Virus record (IMG/VR): IMGVR_UViG_3300025086_000267
Coordinates: 1-22,805 of that record
Direction: 5' to 3' (one strand)
Length of the DNA: 22,805 bases
Source of the DNA: a virus
Shown here: positions 1-7,901 of the stretch, piece by piece
How the letters are laid out: each line of letters starts with the position of its first letter
How positions within the stretch are numbered: the stretch's first letter is position 1
The notes under the pieces: model-generated
What the model was told of the DNA's origin: nothing
Databases searched by the model: none
What the model saw: only the letters and a program-made list of their open reading frames with translations
Made by a program: the position numbers and the translations under genes

Positions 1-1553
1 ACAAAGTCGTACCAATATCCGTTAACTATCCGTTTTTTTTTAAACCCATCCAGGATGGTATGGATCGTCCTAAAACCGAGTTGGCGTATAGAGTCCCAGC
101 TTCAAAGCTTACTAGACGAAAACTAGAAACAAACGAACAATTAAGAGAATTACAAGGTCTTGATACAACTATAGACTGGAAAAACACGGGGGACAATTCT
201 TACGATGGTGAGAAATTAAAAATATTAGCACACGACGAATCAGGAAAATGGGAAAGACCGGACAATATACTAAACAACTGGCGAGTTACAAAAACAACAC
301 TAAGGTTAGGGTCAAGAATCGTAGGCAAGTGTATGATGGGCTCAACTTCAAACGCATTAGATAAAGGTGGAAACAACTTCAAGAAACTCTACTACAATTC
401 AGACGTTACAAAAAGAAATAGAAACGGACAGACGTCTAGCGGACTCTATTCTCTTTTCATCCCTATGGAGTGGAACTACGAAGGATTCATGGATACTTTT
501 GGATCACCTGTATTCACTAAGGGAAAAGATAGAGTCTACGGAGTTGACGGTGTTGAAGTTACAATCGGAGTTATCGAACACTGGGAAAACGAAGTAGATG
601 GTTTAAGAGAAGATCAAGACAGTTTAAACGAATACTATAGGCAATTTCCAAGAACTGAAGCTCATGCTTTTAGAGATGAAACTAAAGATAGTTTATTTAA
701 TCTAACTAGAATATACGAGCAAATAGATTATAACCAAGAAATTAATAATACTACTACTCAAGGTAGTTTTATGTGGGAAAATGGTATTAAAGATACTAAA
801 GTAAAGTTTGTACCTAACAAAGATGGTAGATTTAAAATATCATGGGTGCCACCTAAAAACTTACAAAATAGAGTGATTATAAAAAATGGTATTAAATACC
901 CTGGAAATGATCACGTTGGGGCGTTTGGCTTAGATAGTTACGATATATCAGGTACTGTAGATGGCAAAGGATCAAATGGTTCATTACACGGTTTAACTAA
1001 GTTTTCAATGGAAGATGCACCGCCTAATCATTTTTTCTTAGAATATGTATGTAGACCACAAACAGCAGAAATATTTTTTGAAGATGTTTTAATGGCTATG
1101 GTTTTTTATGGTATGCCAGTACTTGCTGAAAACAATAAACCTAGGTTTTTATATTATTTAAAAAGAAGGGGTTATAGAGGTTATAGCATGAATCGCCCTG
1201 ATAAAATATGGAACAAGCTATCGCCTACAGAAAAAGAAATAGGTGGTATACCTAATACAAGTGAAGATATTAAGCAAGCACATGCTGCTGCAATAGAAAG
1301 TTACATAGAAGAATATGTAGGACAATTGGAAGAAGGTATGGGTGATATGTATCACCAAAAGACTTTAGAAGATTGGGCTGGATTTAATATTAACAACAGA
1401 ACTAAATACGATGCTTCTATTAGTTCTGGTTTAGCTATTATGGCTTGTAATAAAAATAGATATGTTCCTGTTGCAAAAAGACAGAAAAAGTCTATGTACT
1501 TAGGTATTAAAAAATATGATAACAGTGGTTATATTTCAAAAATAAATAAATGA
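1..1553 (+). CDS. terL: Terminase large subunit (ATPase C-part and nuclease), 5'-truncated
   Basis: Motor and nuclease of DNA packaging, acting at the portal of the empty head. The frame is open to the window edge, so the ATG at 60 is internal: the upstream codons (3-59) read KVVPISVNYPFFFKPIQDG and run smoothly into MDRPKTELAYR, a block I recognise from crAss-like and marine Bacteroidota phage terminases. Walker A and B must lie upstream. MMGSTSN near nt 340 looks like the ATPase coupling motif. An RNase H-like nuclease is suggested by GLDSYD (Asp codons at 933 and 942) followed by a conserved acidic and aromatic stretch (EYVCRPQTAEIFFED). The gene ends with TGA that overlaps the portal ATG (ATGA). 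Codon choice changes inside the gene: Asp is GAC in 7 of 15 cases before nt 650 and in 0 of 17 after it. Family call is firm; the crAss-like affinity is from memory. Confidence 0.9.
   Translation, partial: KVVPISVNYPFFFKPIQDGMDRPKTELAYRVPASKLTRRKLETNEQLRELQGLDTTIDWKNTGDNSYDGEKLKILAHDESGKWERPDNILNNWRVTKTTLRLGSRIVGKCMMGSTSNALDKGGNNFKKLYYNSDVTKRNRNGQTSSGLYSLFIPMEWNYEGFMDTFGSPVFTKGKDRVYGVDGVEVTIGVIEHWENEVDGLREDQDSLNEYYRQFPRTEAHAFRDETKDSLFNLTRIYEQIDYNQEINNTTTQGSFMWENGIKDTKVKFVPNKDGRFKISWVPPKNLQNRVIIKNGIKYPGNDHVGAFGLDSYDISGTVDGKGSNGSLHGLTKFSMEDAPPNHFFLEYVCRPQTAEIFFEDVLMAMVFYGMPVLAENNKPRFLYYLKRRGYRGYSMNRPDKIWNKLSPTEKEIGGIPNTSEDIKQAHAAAIESYIEEYVGQLEEGMGDMYHQKTLEDWAGFNINNRTKYDASISSGLAIMACNKNRYVPVAKRQKKSMYLGIKKYDNSGYISKINK
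1550..1553 (+). promoter_or_regulatory. ATGA stop-start overlap coupling terL and portal
   Basis: The TGA stop of terL (1551-1553) shares bases with the ATG of the portal gene (1550-1552). This is a classic termination-reinitiation arrangement. It is the only overlapping pair in the window; other junctions have gaps of 2 to about 65 bases. Confidence 0.7.
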
Positions 1554-3958
1554 TAAATACTAATTATAATAGTTCGTTCCCTAGTCAGGTAGTGCCTGAT
1601 GCAGAGAAAGCCACTTACGAGTATGGTCTTCAAGTTAGTAGAGCTATTGAAGGAGAATGGTTTAGAGGCGATAGAAGTTTAAACGATAGATTCAATACTA
1701 ACTATAATAATTTCCACAGATTAAGATTGTATGCTAGAGGTGAACAATCTATACAAAAATACAAAGACGAGCTGTCTATAAATGGTGATTTATCTTATTT
1801 AAACTTAGATTGGAAACCAGTACCTGTTATACCTAAGTTTGTAGATATCGTTGTAAATGGCATGTCTCAAAGAAGTTATGAGATAAAAGCATTTGCTCAA
1901 GATCCAGAATCTATACAAAGTAGAACTATTTACGCTGAAGGTGTTCAAAGAAACATGAGACAAAAAGCTTTGATAAATAAAATGAAGCAAAATCTTGGTA
2001 TAGATGTATCTTCGTCTGGTGGTATGGGTTTAAACATGGAAACTGAAGAGGAAGTACAGCTTCATATGCAAATGAATTACAAACAGTCTATAGAAGTAGC
2101 AGAAGAAGAAGTTATAAATAATGTTTTAGCTAAAAATAAGTATGACTTAACAAGAAGAAGATTAAATCATGATTTGTGTGTTTTAGGTATTGCTGCTGTA
2201 AAAACTTGTTTTAATAGATCAGAAGGTGTTACTATTGATTACGTAGATCCAGCTAATTTAGTTTATTCTTACACTGATGATCCCAACTTTGAAGATGTAT
2301 ATTATGTTGGTGAAGTTAAATCTTTAAGCATGCCAGAGCTTAAAAAACAATTTCCATATTTAACGCCTGAAGAATTAAAAGATATAGAAAAATATCCTGG
2401 TAATCAAAACTACACTAGAAACTGGAATGGTAGATATGATAATAATACTGTTCAGGTATTGTATTTTGAATATAAAACATTCACTAATCAAGTTTTTAAA
2501 ATAAAAGAAACTCCTTACGGTTTAGAAAAAGCTATTGAAAAAACTGATTCATTTAATCCACCAGAAAGCGAAAGCTTTAAAAAAGCGTTTAGATCAATAG
2601 AAGTATTGTATAGTGGTGCTAAAATACTTGGACATAACAAAATGCTTAAGTGGGGTGTTGCTGAAAACATGACAAGGCCTAATGCTGATACTGTTAAAGT
2701 AAATATGAACTACAACATTGTAGCCCCTAGAATGTATAAAGGTCGTATAGAGTCTATTGTAAGTAGGATAACTGGTTTTGCTGATATGATACAGCTTACT
2801 CATTTAAAATTACAACAAGTAATGTCAAGAGTAGTGCCAGATGGTGTTTATATGGACATAGATGGTTTAGCAGAAGTAGATCTTGGTAATGGTACTAATT
2901 ATAATCCAGCAGAAGCATTAAATATGTATTTCCAAACTGGTAGTATTGTAGGTCGTTCAATGACTCAAGATGGTGGTATGAATCCAGGTAAAGTTCCAAT
3001 ACAAGAACTTTCTACTTCAAATGGTATGGGTAAAATACAATCACTTATACAAACTTATGAGTATTATTTAAAAATGATTAGAGACGTGACCGGACTTAAT
3101 GAAGCTAGAGATGGTACACTTCCAGATAAGCAATCATTAGTTGGTTTACAAAAACTAGCAGCTGCTAACTCTAACGTAGCTACAAGACACATATTGCAAG
3201 CTAGTTTATACTTAACATTAAGATCTTGCGAAAATATATCATTAAGAGTTGCTGATGCTTTAATGTTTCCTATGACTAGACAAAGTTTAGCATCTAGCAT
3301 ATCAAGATACAATGTAGGTACTTTAGACGAACTAGCAAGTTTAAATATTCATGACTTTGGTATTTTTTTAGAGTTAGAACCAGAAGAAGAAGATAAACAA
3401 ATATTAGAAAGTAATATACAGGTAGCTTTAAAAGCTGGTCAAATAGATTTAGAAGACGCTATAGATATTAGGCAAGTTAACAATTTAAAGTTAGCTAATC
3501 AAATGCTTAAGAAAAGAAGAAGAGACAAGCAAGCTAGAGATCAACAAGCTCAAATGGCTAATATACAAGCTCAAGCTCAAGCAAACTCTGAGTCTGCTGA
3601 AAAAGCAGCTATGGCAGAAGCTCAAAAGCAACAAATATTAACCGAACAAAAAATGCAGCTTGAAAAAGCTAAATCTGATTTTGAGGTTCAGAAAATGGAG
3701 AGAGAAGCTCAAATTAAGCAGCAGCTTATGGAGTTAGAGTTTAATTATAACATGCAGTTAACTAAAGCTCAGTCTGAATCTAAAAAGTTAAACGAAGAGC
3801 TTAAAGAAGATCGTAAAGACGAAAGAACTAGAATGCAAGCTACACAGCAATCAGAATTAATAGATCAAAGAAAAAATGATTTATTACCTAAAAACTTTGA
3901 ATCATCAGGTAATGACACCCTTGGTGGATTTGGACTAGAGCAGTTTACGCCTAGATAA
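1550..3958 (+). CDS. Portal protein
   Basis: Dodecameric DNA gate at the head vertex, docking site for terminase and later for the tail connector. The 802-residue length fits the unusually long portals of crAss-like phages. The assignment rests on position directly after terL, on length and on architecture: a mixed alpha/beta body with motifs typical of this group (for example VVPDGVYMDIDGLAEVDLG around residues 428-446, and a long amphipathic segment around GKIQSLIQTYEYYLKMIRDV), followed by a highly charged Ala/Gln/Lys/Glu coiled coil over about residues 640-780. The C-terminal helical tail would correspond to the barrel or internal extension pointing into the head. The start codon overlaps the terminase stop by four bases, implying translational coupling. 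No start alternative looks better. Sure of portal; domain edges are approximate. Confidence 0.85.
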   Translation: MINTNYNSSFPSQVVPDAEKATYEYGLQVSRAIEGEWFRGDRSLNDRFNTNYNNFHRLRLYARGEQSIQKYKDELSINGDLSYLNLDWKPVPVIPKFVDIVVNGMSQRSYEIKAFAQDPESIQSRTIYAEGVQRNMRQKALINKMKQNLGIDVSSSGGMGLNMETEEEVQLHMQMNYKQSIEVAEEEVINNVLAKNKYDLTRRRLNHDLCVLGIAAVKTCFNRSEGVTIDYVDPANLVYSYTDDPNFEDVYYVGEVKSLSMPELKKQFPYLTPEELKDIEKYPGNQNYTRNWNGRYDNNTVQVLYFEYKTFTNQVFKIKETPYGLEKAIEKTDSFNPPESESFKKAFRSIEVLYSGAKILGHNKMLKWGVAENMTRPNADTVKVNMNYNIVAPRMYKGRIESIVSRITGFADMIQLTHLKLQQVMSRVVPDGVYMDIDGLAEVDLGNGTNYNPAEALNMYFQTGSIVGRSMTQDGGMNPGKVPIQELSTSNGMGKIQSLIQTYEYYLKMIRDVTGLNEARDGTLPDKQSLVGLQKLAAANSNVATRHILQASLYLTLRSCENISLRVADALMFPMTRQSLASSISRYNVGTLDELASLNIHDFGIFLELEPEEEDKQILESNIQVALKAGQIDLEDAIDIRQVNNLKLANQMLKKRRRDKQARDQQAQMANIQAQAQANSESAEKAAMAEAQKQQILTEQKMQLEKAKSDFEVQKMEREAQIKQQLMELEFNYNMQLTKAQSESKKLNEELKEDRKDERTRMQATQQSELIDQRKNDLLPKNFESSGNDTLGGFGLEQFTPR

Positions 3959-3980
3959 TTATTAACTATTATATTATATT
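3956..3980 (+). promoter_or_regulatory. A/T-only leader (TAATTATTAAC + TATTATATT repeat) before scaffold gene
   Basis: The portal stop codon begins the string TAATTATTAAC, followed by TATTATATTATATT directly against the ATG at 3981. There is no purine-rich Shine-Dalgarno. The same 11-mer recurs at 6661-6671 after the capsid gene, a near copy (TAATTATTAT) sits at 7031-7040, and TATTATATT-type repeats precede the starts at 7054 and 15215. Likely an SD-independent initiation leader of the kind seen with Bacteroidota ribosomes; a promoter role cannot be excluded. Confidence 0.45.
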
Positions 3981-5165
3981 ATGTCAGAAGAAATAAAAGA
4001 AACACCAACAGGTGAATTAGAACAAGGTGAGTTTAAGATAAAGAAAAAACCTGGTAGACCAAAAAAGTTTACTAAAAAACAAGAAAACGTAAAGATAGAC
4101 TTATCTAAGGTTGACAAAGAAGAGGAAGACGTTACAAAAGTTGTAGTTGAAGATAAAAAAGAAGAGGAAGAAGAAAAAGTAGTTGAACAAGTTGAAAGTA
4201 AAACTGATGAAGATGTTAAAGAAAACGTTGAAGAAGCTTCATCACTACCTATTGAAGAGATTACAGAAGAAGTATCACAAGAAATAGAAGAAACTGAAAA
4301 AGAATTAAAAGAAGCTGTAAGAGACGAAAAAGTTTTAGGAAAACAGCTACCAGAAAACATTGAAAAACTTGTTTCTTTCATGGAAGAGACTGGTGGTACA
4401 GTTGAAGACTATGTTAGACTTAACACAGATTACACTAGTGTTGATGATAACGCACTGCTACACGAGTACTATAAAAGAACTAAACCACATTTAAACATAG
4501 ATGAAATTAACTTTATAATGGAAGATAATTTTTCATTTGATGAAGACGTGGATGAAGAGCGAGATATAAGAAAAAAGAAACTTGCTTTTAAAGAAGAAAT
4601 TGCTAAAGCCAAAAACTTTTTGGAAGACACTAAGAGTAAATATTACGACGAGATCAAGTTGAGACCCGGCGTTACTCAAGAACAACAAAAAGCTATGGAC
4701 TTTTTCAATAGATATAACGAAGAACAAAAAATGGTTCAAGAGCAACACGATAAATTTAAAAATAATACTAAAAACTTTTTTAACCAAGAATTCAAAGGTT
4801 TTGATTTTAACTTAGGTGAAAAAAAGTTTAGATACGGTGTTAAAGATAAAGACTCTGTTGCTAATAATCAATCAGATCTTACTAACCTAATCGGGAAGTT
4901 CTTAGATAATAACGGTGAAATTAAAGATTATAAAGGTTATCACAAAGCTATTTATGCAGCGCAAAATTCTGATACTATTGCCAATCATTTTTATGAGCAG
5001 GGTAAAGCCGATGCTATTAAAGATATGATGGCTAAGTCAAAAAATATAAACAATGAACCAAGAGCTACGTCTACTGGTGATGTTTATATAAATGGCATGA
5101 AAGTTAAGTCAATTAGTGGTGTAGATAGTTCTAAGTTAAAATTAAGAATAAACAAAAATAAATAA
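3981..5165 (+). CDS. Probable scaffolding or head-assembly protein with AT-hook-like motif
   Basis: I do not recognise a defined family. Position between portal and major capsid protein, strong charge and predicted helicity all suit a scaffold or head-maturation protein. The 394 residues split into a short acidic start, a basic patch KIKKKPGRPKKFTKK (about 19-33) whose PGRPKK core matches the AT-hook minor-groove motif, a Glu-rich coiled-coil-like stretch (about 35-120), a middle part with more ordered helices (for example TGGTVEDYVRLNTDY), and a helical C-terminal half ending in a basic tail. No protease or nuclease signature is visible. The A/T-only leader before the ATG supports this start. 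Alternatives are an internal head protein that stays bound to DNA, or a portal-capsid adaptor. The AT-hook resemblance is a short motif and could arise by chance in a Lys-rich protein. Confidence 0.6.
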   Translation: MSEEIKETPTGELEQGEFKIKKKPGRPKKFTKKQENVKIDLSKVDKEEEDVTKVVVEDKKEEEEEKVVEQVESKTDEDVKENVEEASSLPIEEITEEVSQEIEETEKELKEAVRDEKVLGKQLPENIEKLVSFMEETGGTVEDYVRLNTDYTSVDDNALLHEYYKRTKPHLNIDEINFIMEDNFSFDEDVDEERDIRKKKLAFKEEIAKAKNFLEDTKSKYYDEIKLRPGVTQEQQKAMDFFNRYNEEQKMVQEQHDKFKNNTKNFFNQEFKGFDFNLGEKKFRYGVKDKDSVANNQSDLTNLIGKFLDNNGEIKDYKGYHKAIYAAQNSDTIANHFYEQGKADAIKDMMAKSKNINNEPRATSTGDVYINGMKVKSISGVDSSKLKLRINKNK

Positions 5166-5181
5166 TTAAAATTTATCAATT

Positions 5182-6663
5182 ATGGGATTAGACATAAGTA
5201 ATGCTCCTGGTTTAACACCTCACCATAAACAGATGACTTTGCAAGAGAATTACTTGCAATTTGATTCTGCTTCAGGTGGTGGTACTTTTGCTCAGCAATA
5301 TCTTCCTGAGTTATATGAAGCAGAAGTAGAAAGATTCGGAAACAGAACGTTATCTGGATTTTTAAGAATGGTTGGCGCTGAAATGCCAATGACATCGGAT
5401 CAAGTAATTTGGTCTGAACAAAATAGGCTACATGTAGCTTATGATGGCTGTACTAATAATAACGCTGGAACAGTTTTAACAGTTCCATTAGAAGATGGAA
5501 AACAATGTGCTGTTAGAAAAGGCGCTACTTTAGTAATGTCTAACGGTGTAAATACTGTTAAAGCTAAAGTTAGAGATGTTTCAGCAGCGAGTGGTAGTGC
5601 TGGTTCTAAAACTTGTACTGTAACCTATGATACATACAAAGTTGCTGACGGGACTTCTTTAGGTGCCGCTGCTGCAGGCGCTGTAATCAAAATATTTGTT
5701 TACGGTTCTGAATTTGCAAAAGGAACTTCAGGTTTGGATGCTTCTGCTAACACAGCAACTTCTGGAGTTACTGCTATTCAACCAACTTTTACACAATTTT
5801 CTAACAAGCCAATTATATTAAAAGACATGTATGAGATTAATGGATCTGATACTGCTCAAATTGGTTGGGTTGAAGTTGCTACTGAAGACGGAACATCTGG
5901 ATATCTTTGGTATTTAAAAGCTGAGTCTGAAACTAGATTACGTTTTGAAGATTATCTTGAAATGTCAATGGTTGAAGCTGAGAAAAAAGGTACTAGTGGT
6001 TCTTCTCAATTAGCTACAGATAAAACTGAAGGTTCTGAAGGTTTATTTGCTGCTATAGAAGATAGAGGTAATGTATATAATGACTTTGCTGGTGCTGCTG
6101 CTCCTGGAGCTGGTGCATTAGGTGATTTTGATGCTATCCTTAAGCAATTAGATTCTCAAGGCGCTATTGAAGAAAATATGTTATTCTTATCAAGATCTAC
6201 TGCTCTTGATTTTGATGACATGATTGGTGCTATGGCTGGATCTAGCTATGCTTCTACACAATCTGCTTCTTACGGATTGTTTGAAAACGATGGTGACATG
6301 GCGCTAAACTTTGGATTCTCTGGTTTTAGAAGAGGTTCTTACGACTTCTACAAAACTGACTGGAAATATCTAAATGATGCTTCTACAAGAGGTTCTATTA
6401 GAGACATAGACGGTGTAATGATTCCTGCTGGAACTTCTACAGTTTATGACCAAATGTTAGGACAAAACATAAGAAGACCTTTCTTACACGTAAGATATAG
6501 AGCTTCAGAAGCTGACGATAGAAGAATGAAATCTTGGGTTACTGGTTCAGTAGGCGGAGCTTATACTTCTTCTTTAGATGCTATGCAACTACATTTCTTA
6601 TCTGAAAGATGTCTTTGTGTACAAGCTGCTAATAACTTCGTGTTATTTAAGTCAACTGTATAA
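5182..6663 (+). CDS. Major capsid protein, HK97-type, crAss-like
   Basis: Builds the icosahedral shell. The 493-residue length, location after the portal and scaffold genes, and the N-terminal signature (YLPELYEAEVERFGNRTL, then MTSDQVIWSEQNRLH at about 71-84) match capsid proteins of crAss-like and related marine phages as I know them. An inserted Gly/Ser/Thr-rich beta domain appears at about residues 88-190, as in that group. The helical and beta core follows (about 200-493), with the C-terminal part SFLHVRYRASEADDRRMKSW-like in character. No separate prohead protease is visible in the window. Codon use is biased to T-ended codons and the sequence is rich in Ala and Gly compared with neighbours, consistent with high expression. 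It starts 16 bases after the scaffold stop with ATGGGA and no Shine-Dalgarno. Confidence 0.9.
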   Translation: MGLDISNAPGLTPHHKQMTLQENYLQFDSASGGGTFAQQYLPELYEAEVERFGNRTLSGFLRMVGAEMPMTSDQVIWSEQNRLHVAYDGCTNNNAGTVLTVPLEDGKQCAVRKGATLVMSNGVNTVKAKVRDVSAASGSAGSKTCTVTYDTYKVADGTSLGAAAAGAVIKIFVYGSEFAKGTSGLDASANTATSGVTAIQPTFTQFSNKPIILKDMYEINGSDTAQIGWVEVATEDGTSGYLWYLKAESETRLRFEDYLEMSMVEAEKKGTSGSSQLATDKTEGSEGLFAAIEDRGNVYNDFAGAAAPGAGALGDFDAILKQLDSQGAIEENMLFLSRSTALDFDDMIGAMAGSSYASTQSASYGLFENDGDMALNFGFSGFRRGSYDFYKTDWKYLNDASTRGSIRDIDGVMIPAGTSTVYDQMLGQNIRRPFLHVRYRASEADDRRMKSWVTGSVGGAYTSSLDAMQLHFLSERCLCVQAANNFVLFKSTV

Positions 6664-6690
6664 TTATTAACATTTAAAAGAATAGAAATT
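6661..6690 (+). promoter_or_regulatory. A/T-rich leader with TAATTATTAAC before 99-residue gene
   Basis: The second exact copy of TAATTATTAAC begins at the capsid gene's stop codon (6661-6671), just as the first begins at the portal stop. It is followed by an A-rich spacer to the ATG at 6691. No Shine-Dalgarno is seen. Function is inferred only from recurrence and position. Confidence 0.4.
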
Positions 6691-6990
6691 ATGGGATACG
6701 TAAAAGTAAAGAAAGCTGCAGGTGCATTTGATCTTGTATGTGCAGAAAATGTTGGTACAGTTAAAGCTTCTGGAACGGGAACTTCATTAAAAATTGCAAT
6801 AGCATATATTGGAGGAGCTTCTGACAGTGACATTCTTACACTAACTTCTACTAATGATGGTAGTACTGGTGGAGGATTTGTTCAAGCAGATGTTCAGAAT
6901 TTAGTTGAAGCTATTGGAAAAATTGGTGGAGGATCGGGAACGATTGAAGTCAGTATGTCTAATACTTTAGCTAGTGCTGCGTTAGCTTAA
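6691..6990 (+). CDS. Small protein paired with the major capsid protein; possible capsid decoration protein
   Basis: Not recognised. The 99 residues are rich in Gly, Ser, Thr and Ala with short alternating hydrophobic stretches (TSLKIAIAYIGG, DILTLTSTND, GTIEVSMSNT), suggesting a small beta protein. There is no signal peptide, membrane helix or Cys. It lies 27 bases downstream of the major capsid gene and directly before a strong intrinsic terminator, so it is probably made at similar levels to the capsid protein. That context favours a capsid auxiliary or decoration protein; a small connector component is another possibility. The ATG follows an A-rich leader with the same style as other genes here. 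Real gene: high confidence; role: low. Confidence 0.65.
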   Translation: MGYVKVKKAAGAFDLVCAENVGTVKASGTGTSLKIAIAYIGGASDSDILTLTSTNDGSTGGGFVQADVQNLVEAIGKIGGGSGTIEVSMSNTLASAALA

Positions 6991-7005
6991 TCAAAACAAT
7001 AATAA

Positions 7006-7031
7006 GATCCCGCTTCGGCGGGGTCTTTTTT
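7006..7031 (+). terminator. Intrinsic terminator with UUCG tetraloop
   Basis: An 8-bp stem (7006-7013 with 7018-7025, one G-T pair) closes a TTCG loop of the stable C(UUCG)G type and is followed by six T. It ends the capsid gene group, 15 bases after the stop at 6990. It is by far the most GC-rich local element in an A/T-rich region. Confidence 0.92.
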
Positions 7032-7053
7032 AATTATTATATTATATTATATT
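7031..7053 (+). promoter_or_regulatory. A/T-only leader (TATTATATTATATT repeat) between terminator and next gene
   Basis: The 22 bases between the terminator T-tract and the ATG at 7054 consist only of A and T, beginning TAATTATTAT and continuing as a run of TATAT/TATTAT units. It repeats the leader design at 3956-3980. There is little room for a normal promoter: no TTG at -33 and TAnnTTTG at -7 of the Bacteroidota type is seen. Confidence 0.4.
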
Positions 7054-7845
7054 ATGGAAACAAAAGAAAATAAAAAACCAGAAGCTAAAAAAGCTGAGGT
7101 AAAAAAAAATACTTGGGAAGTTAAAGACAGGTATTACCATTTATTACACGGTAAATCACCTTTAACACTTAGGATTAACTCAAGGCATTCAATGAGAAAA
7201 CCTTTAATGTATTTTGACGAAGAAAAGGGTTATAATAGAGAGTTAAGATACGCTACAAATATGAAAAGTCCTTTTGTAGATGAACAAGTAGGATCTGTGA
7301 CACTAGGTCATATAGTGTTTAAAGACGGCGTACTTATGGTACCAAAATCAGATATTGCTCTACAAAAAATGCTTTCATTATATCATCCAAATAGAAACAA
7401 ACTTTACTCTGAAAAAGATGATGTTCAAGAAGCTGTAGAAGATCTTGATTACTTAGAATTAGAAGTAGAAGCTATGAACACCGCTATAAGTATGGATGTT
7501 GATCAAGCTGAAGCTATATTAAGAGTTGAAATTGGTTCTAGAGTATCTAAGATGAGTTCTAAAGAACTTAAAAGAGACTTAATGCTATTAGCTAGAGAAA
7601 ATCCAGAGTTGTTCTTAGATTTAGCTAACGATGAAAATGTAGGTCTTAGAAATTTTGGTATTATAGCTGTTGAGGCTGGTGTATTAAAATTATCTCAAGA
7701 TCAAAGAACTTTTTCTTGGGCTAGCAATGATCGTAAACTAATGAACGTACCTTTTGATGAAAACCCATATTCGGCTTTAGCCGCTTGGTTTAAAACTGAT
7801 GAAGGAGTTGAAGTTTACAAAACAATAGATAAAAAGCTTAAATAA
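7054..7845 (+). CDS. Uncharacterised virion-region protein, 263 aa
   Basis: I do not recognise the family. A Lys/Glu/Ala-rich N-terminus (1-20) is followed by a mixed domain with aromatic and basic residues (TWEVKDRYYHLLHGKSPLTLRINSR-like region, about 21-110), including a run with a beta character (SVTLGHIVFKDGVLMVP). An acidic helical part (about 125-200) holds the pattern SSKELKRDLMLLARENPELFL, and the C-terminal part holds an FDENPYSALAAWFKTDEGVEVY block. The acidic helical half resembles small phage assembly or chaperone-like proteins, but nothing is specific. It is the only gene sitting alone between two intrinsic terminators, suggesting separate dosage from the capsid and neck genes. 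Location in the head-tail junction of the map favours a structural or assembly role. Confidence 0.6.
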   Translation: METKENKKPEAKKAEVKKNTWEVKDRYYHLLHGKSPLTLRINSRHSMRKPLMYFDEEKGYNRELRYATNMKSPFVDEQVGSVTLGHIVFKDGVLMVPKSDIALQKMLSLYHPNRNKLYSEKDDVQEAVEDLDYLELEVEAMNTAISMDVDQAEAILRVEIGSRVSKMSSKELKRDLMLLARENPELFLDLANDENVGLRNFGIIAVEAGVLKLSQDQRTFSWASNDRKLMNVPFDENPYSALAAWFKTDEGVEVYKTIDKKLK

Positions 7846-7862
7846 CAAGTGATAATAAACTA

Positions 7863-7889
7863 GGGTGGTTTTACGCCACCCTTTTTTTT
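7863..7889 (+). terminator. Intrinsic terminator
   Basis: Stem GGGTGG (7863-7868) pairs with CCACCC (7876-7881) around a 7-base loop, optionally extended inward by a T-G pair, followed by eight T (7882-7889). It lies 18 bases after the stop at 7845 and 12 bases before the next ATG. Confidence 0.9.
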
Positions 7890-7901
7890 AAAAATATTAA
7901 A

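Noticed and set aside
60-62. ATG at 60 as the start of terminase
   Set aside because: The frame is open to the window edge and the upstream codons fit the terminase family, so this ATG is internal.
3974-4381. Ser/Phe-rich 135-codon frame on the - strand
   Set aside because: It is the antisense shadow of the Glu/Lys-rich scaffold region; composition explains it, and there is no start context or conserved pattern.
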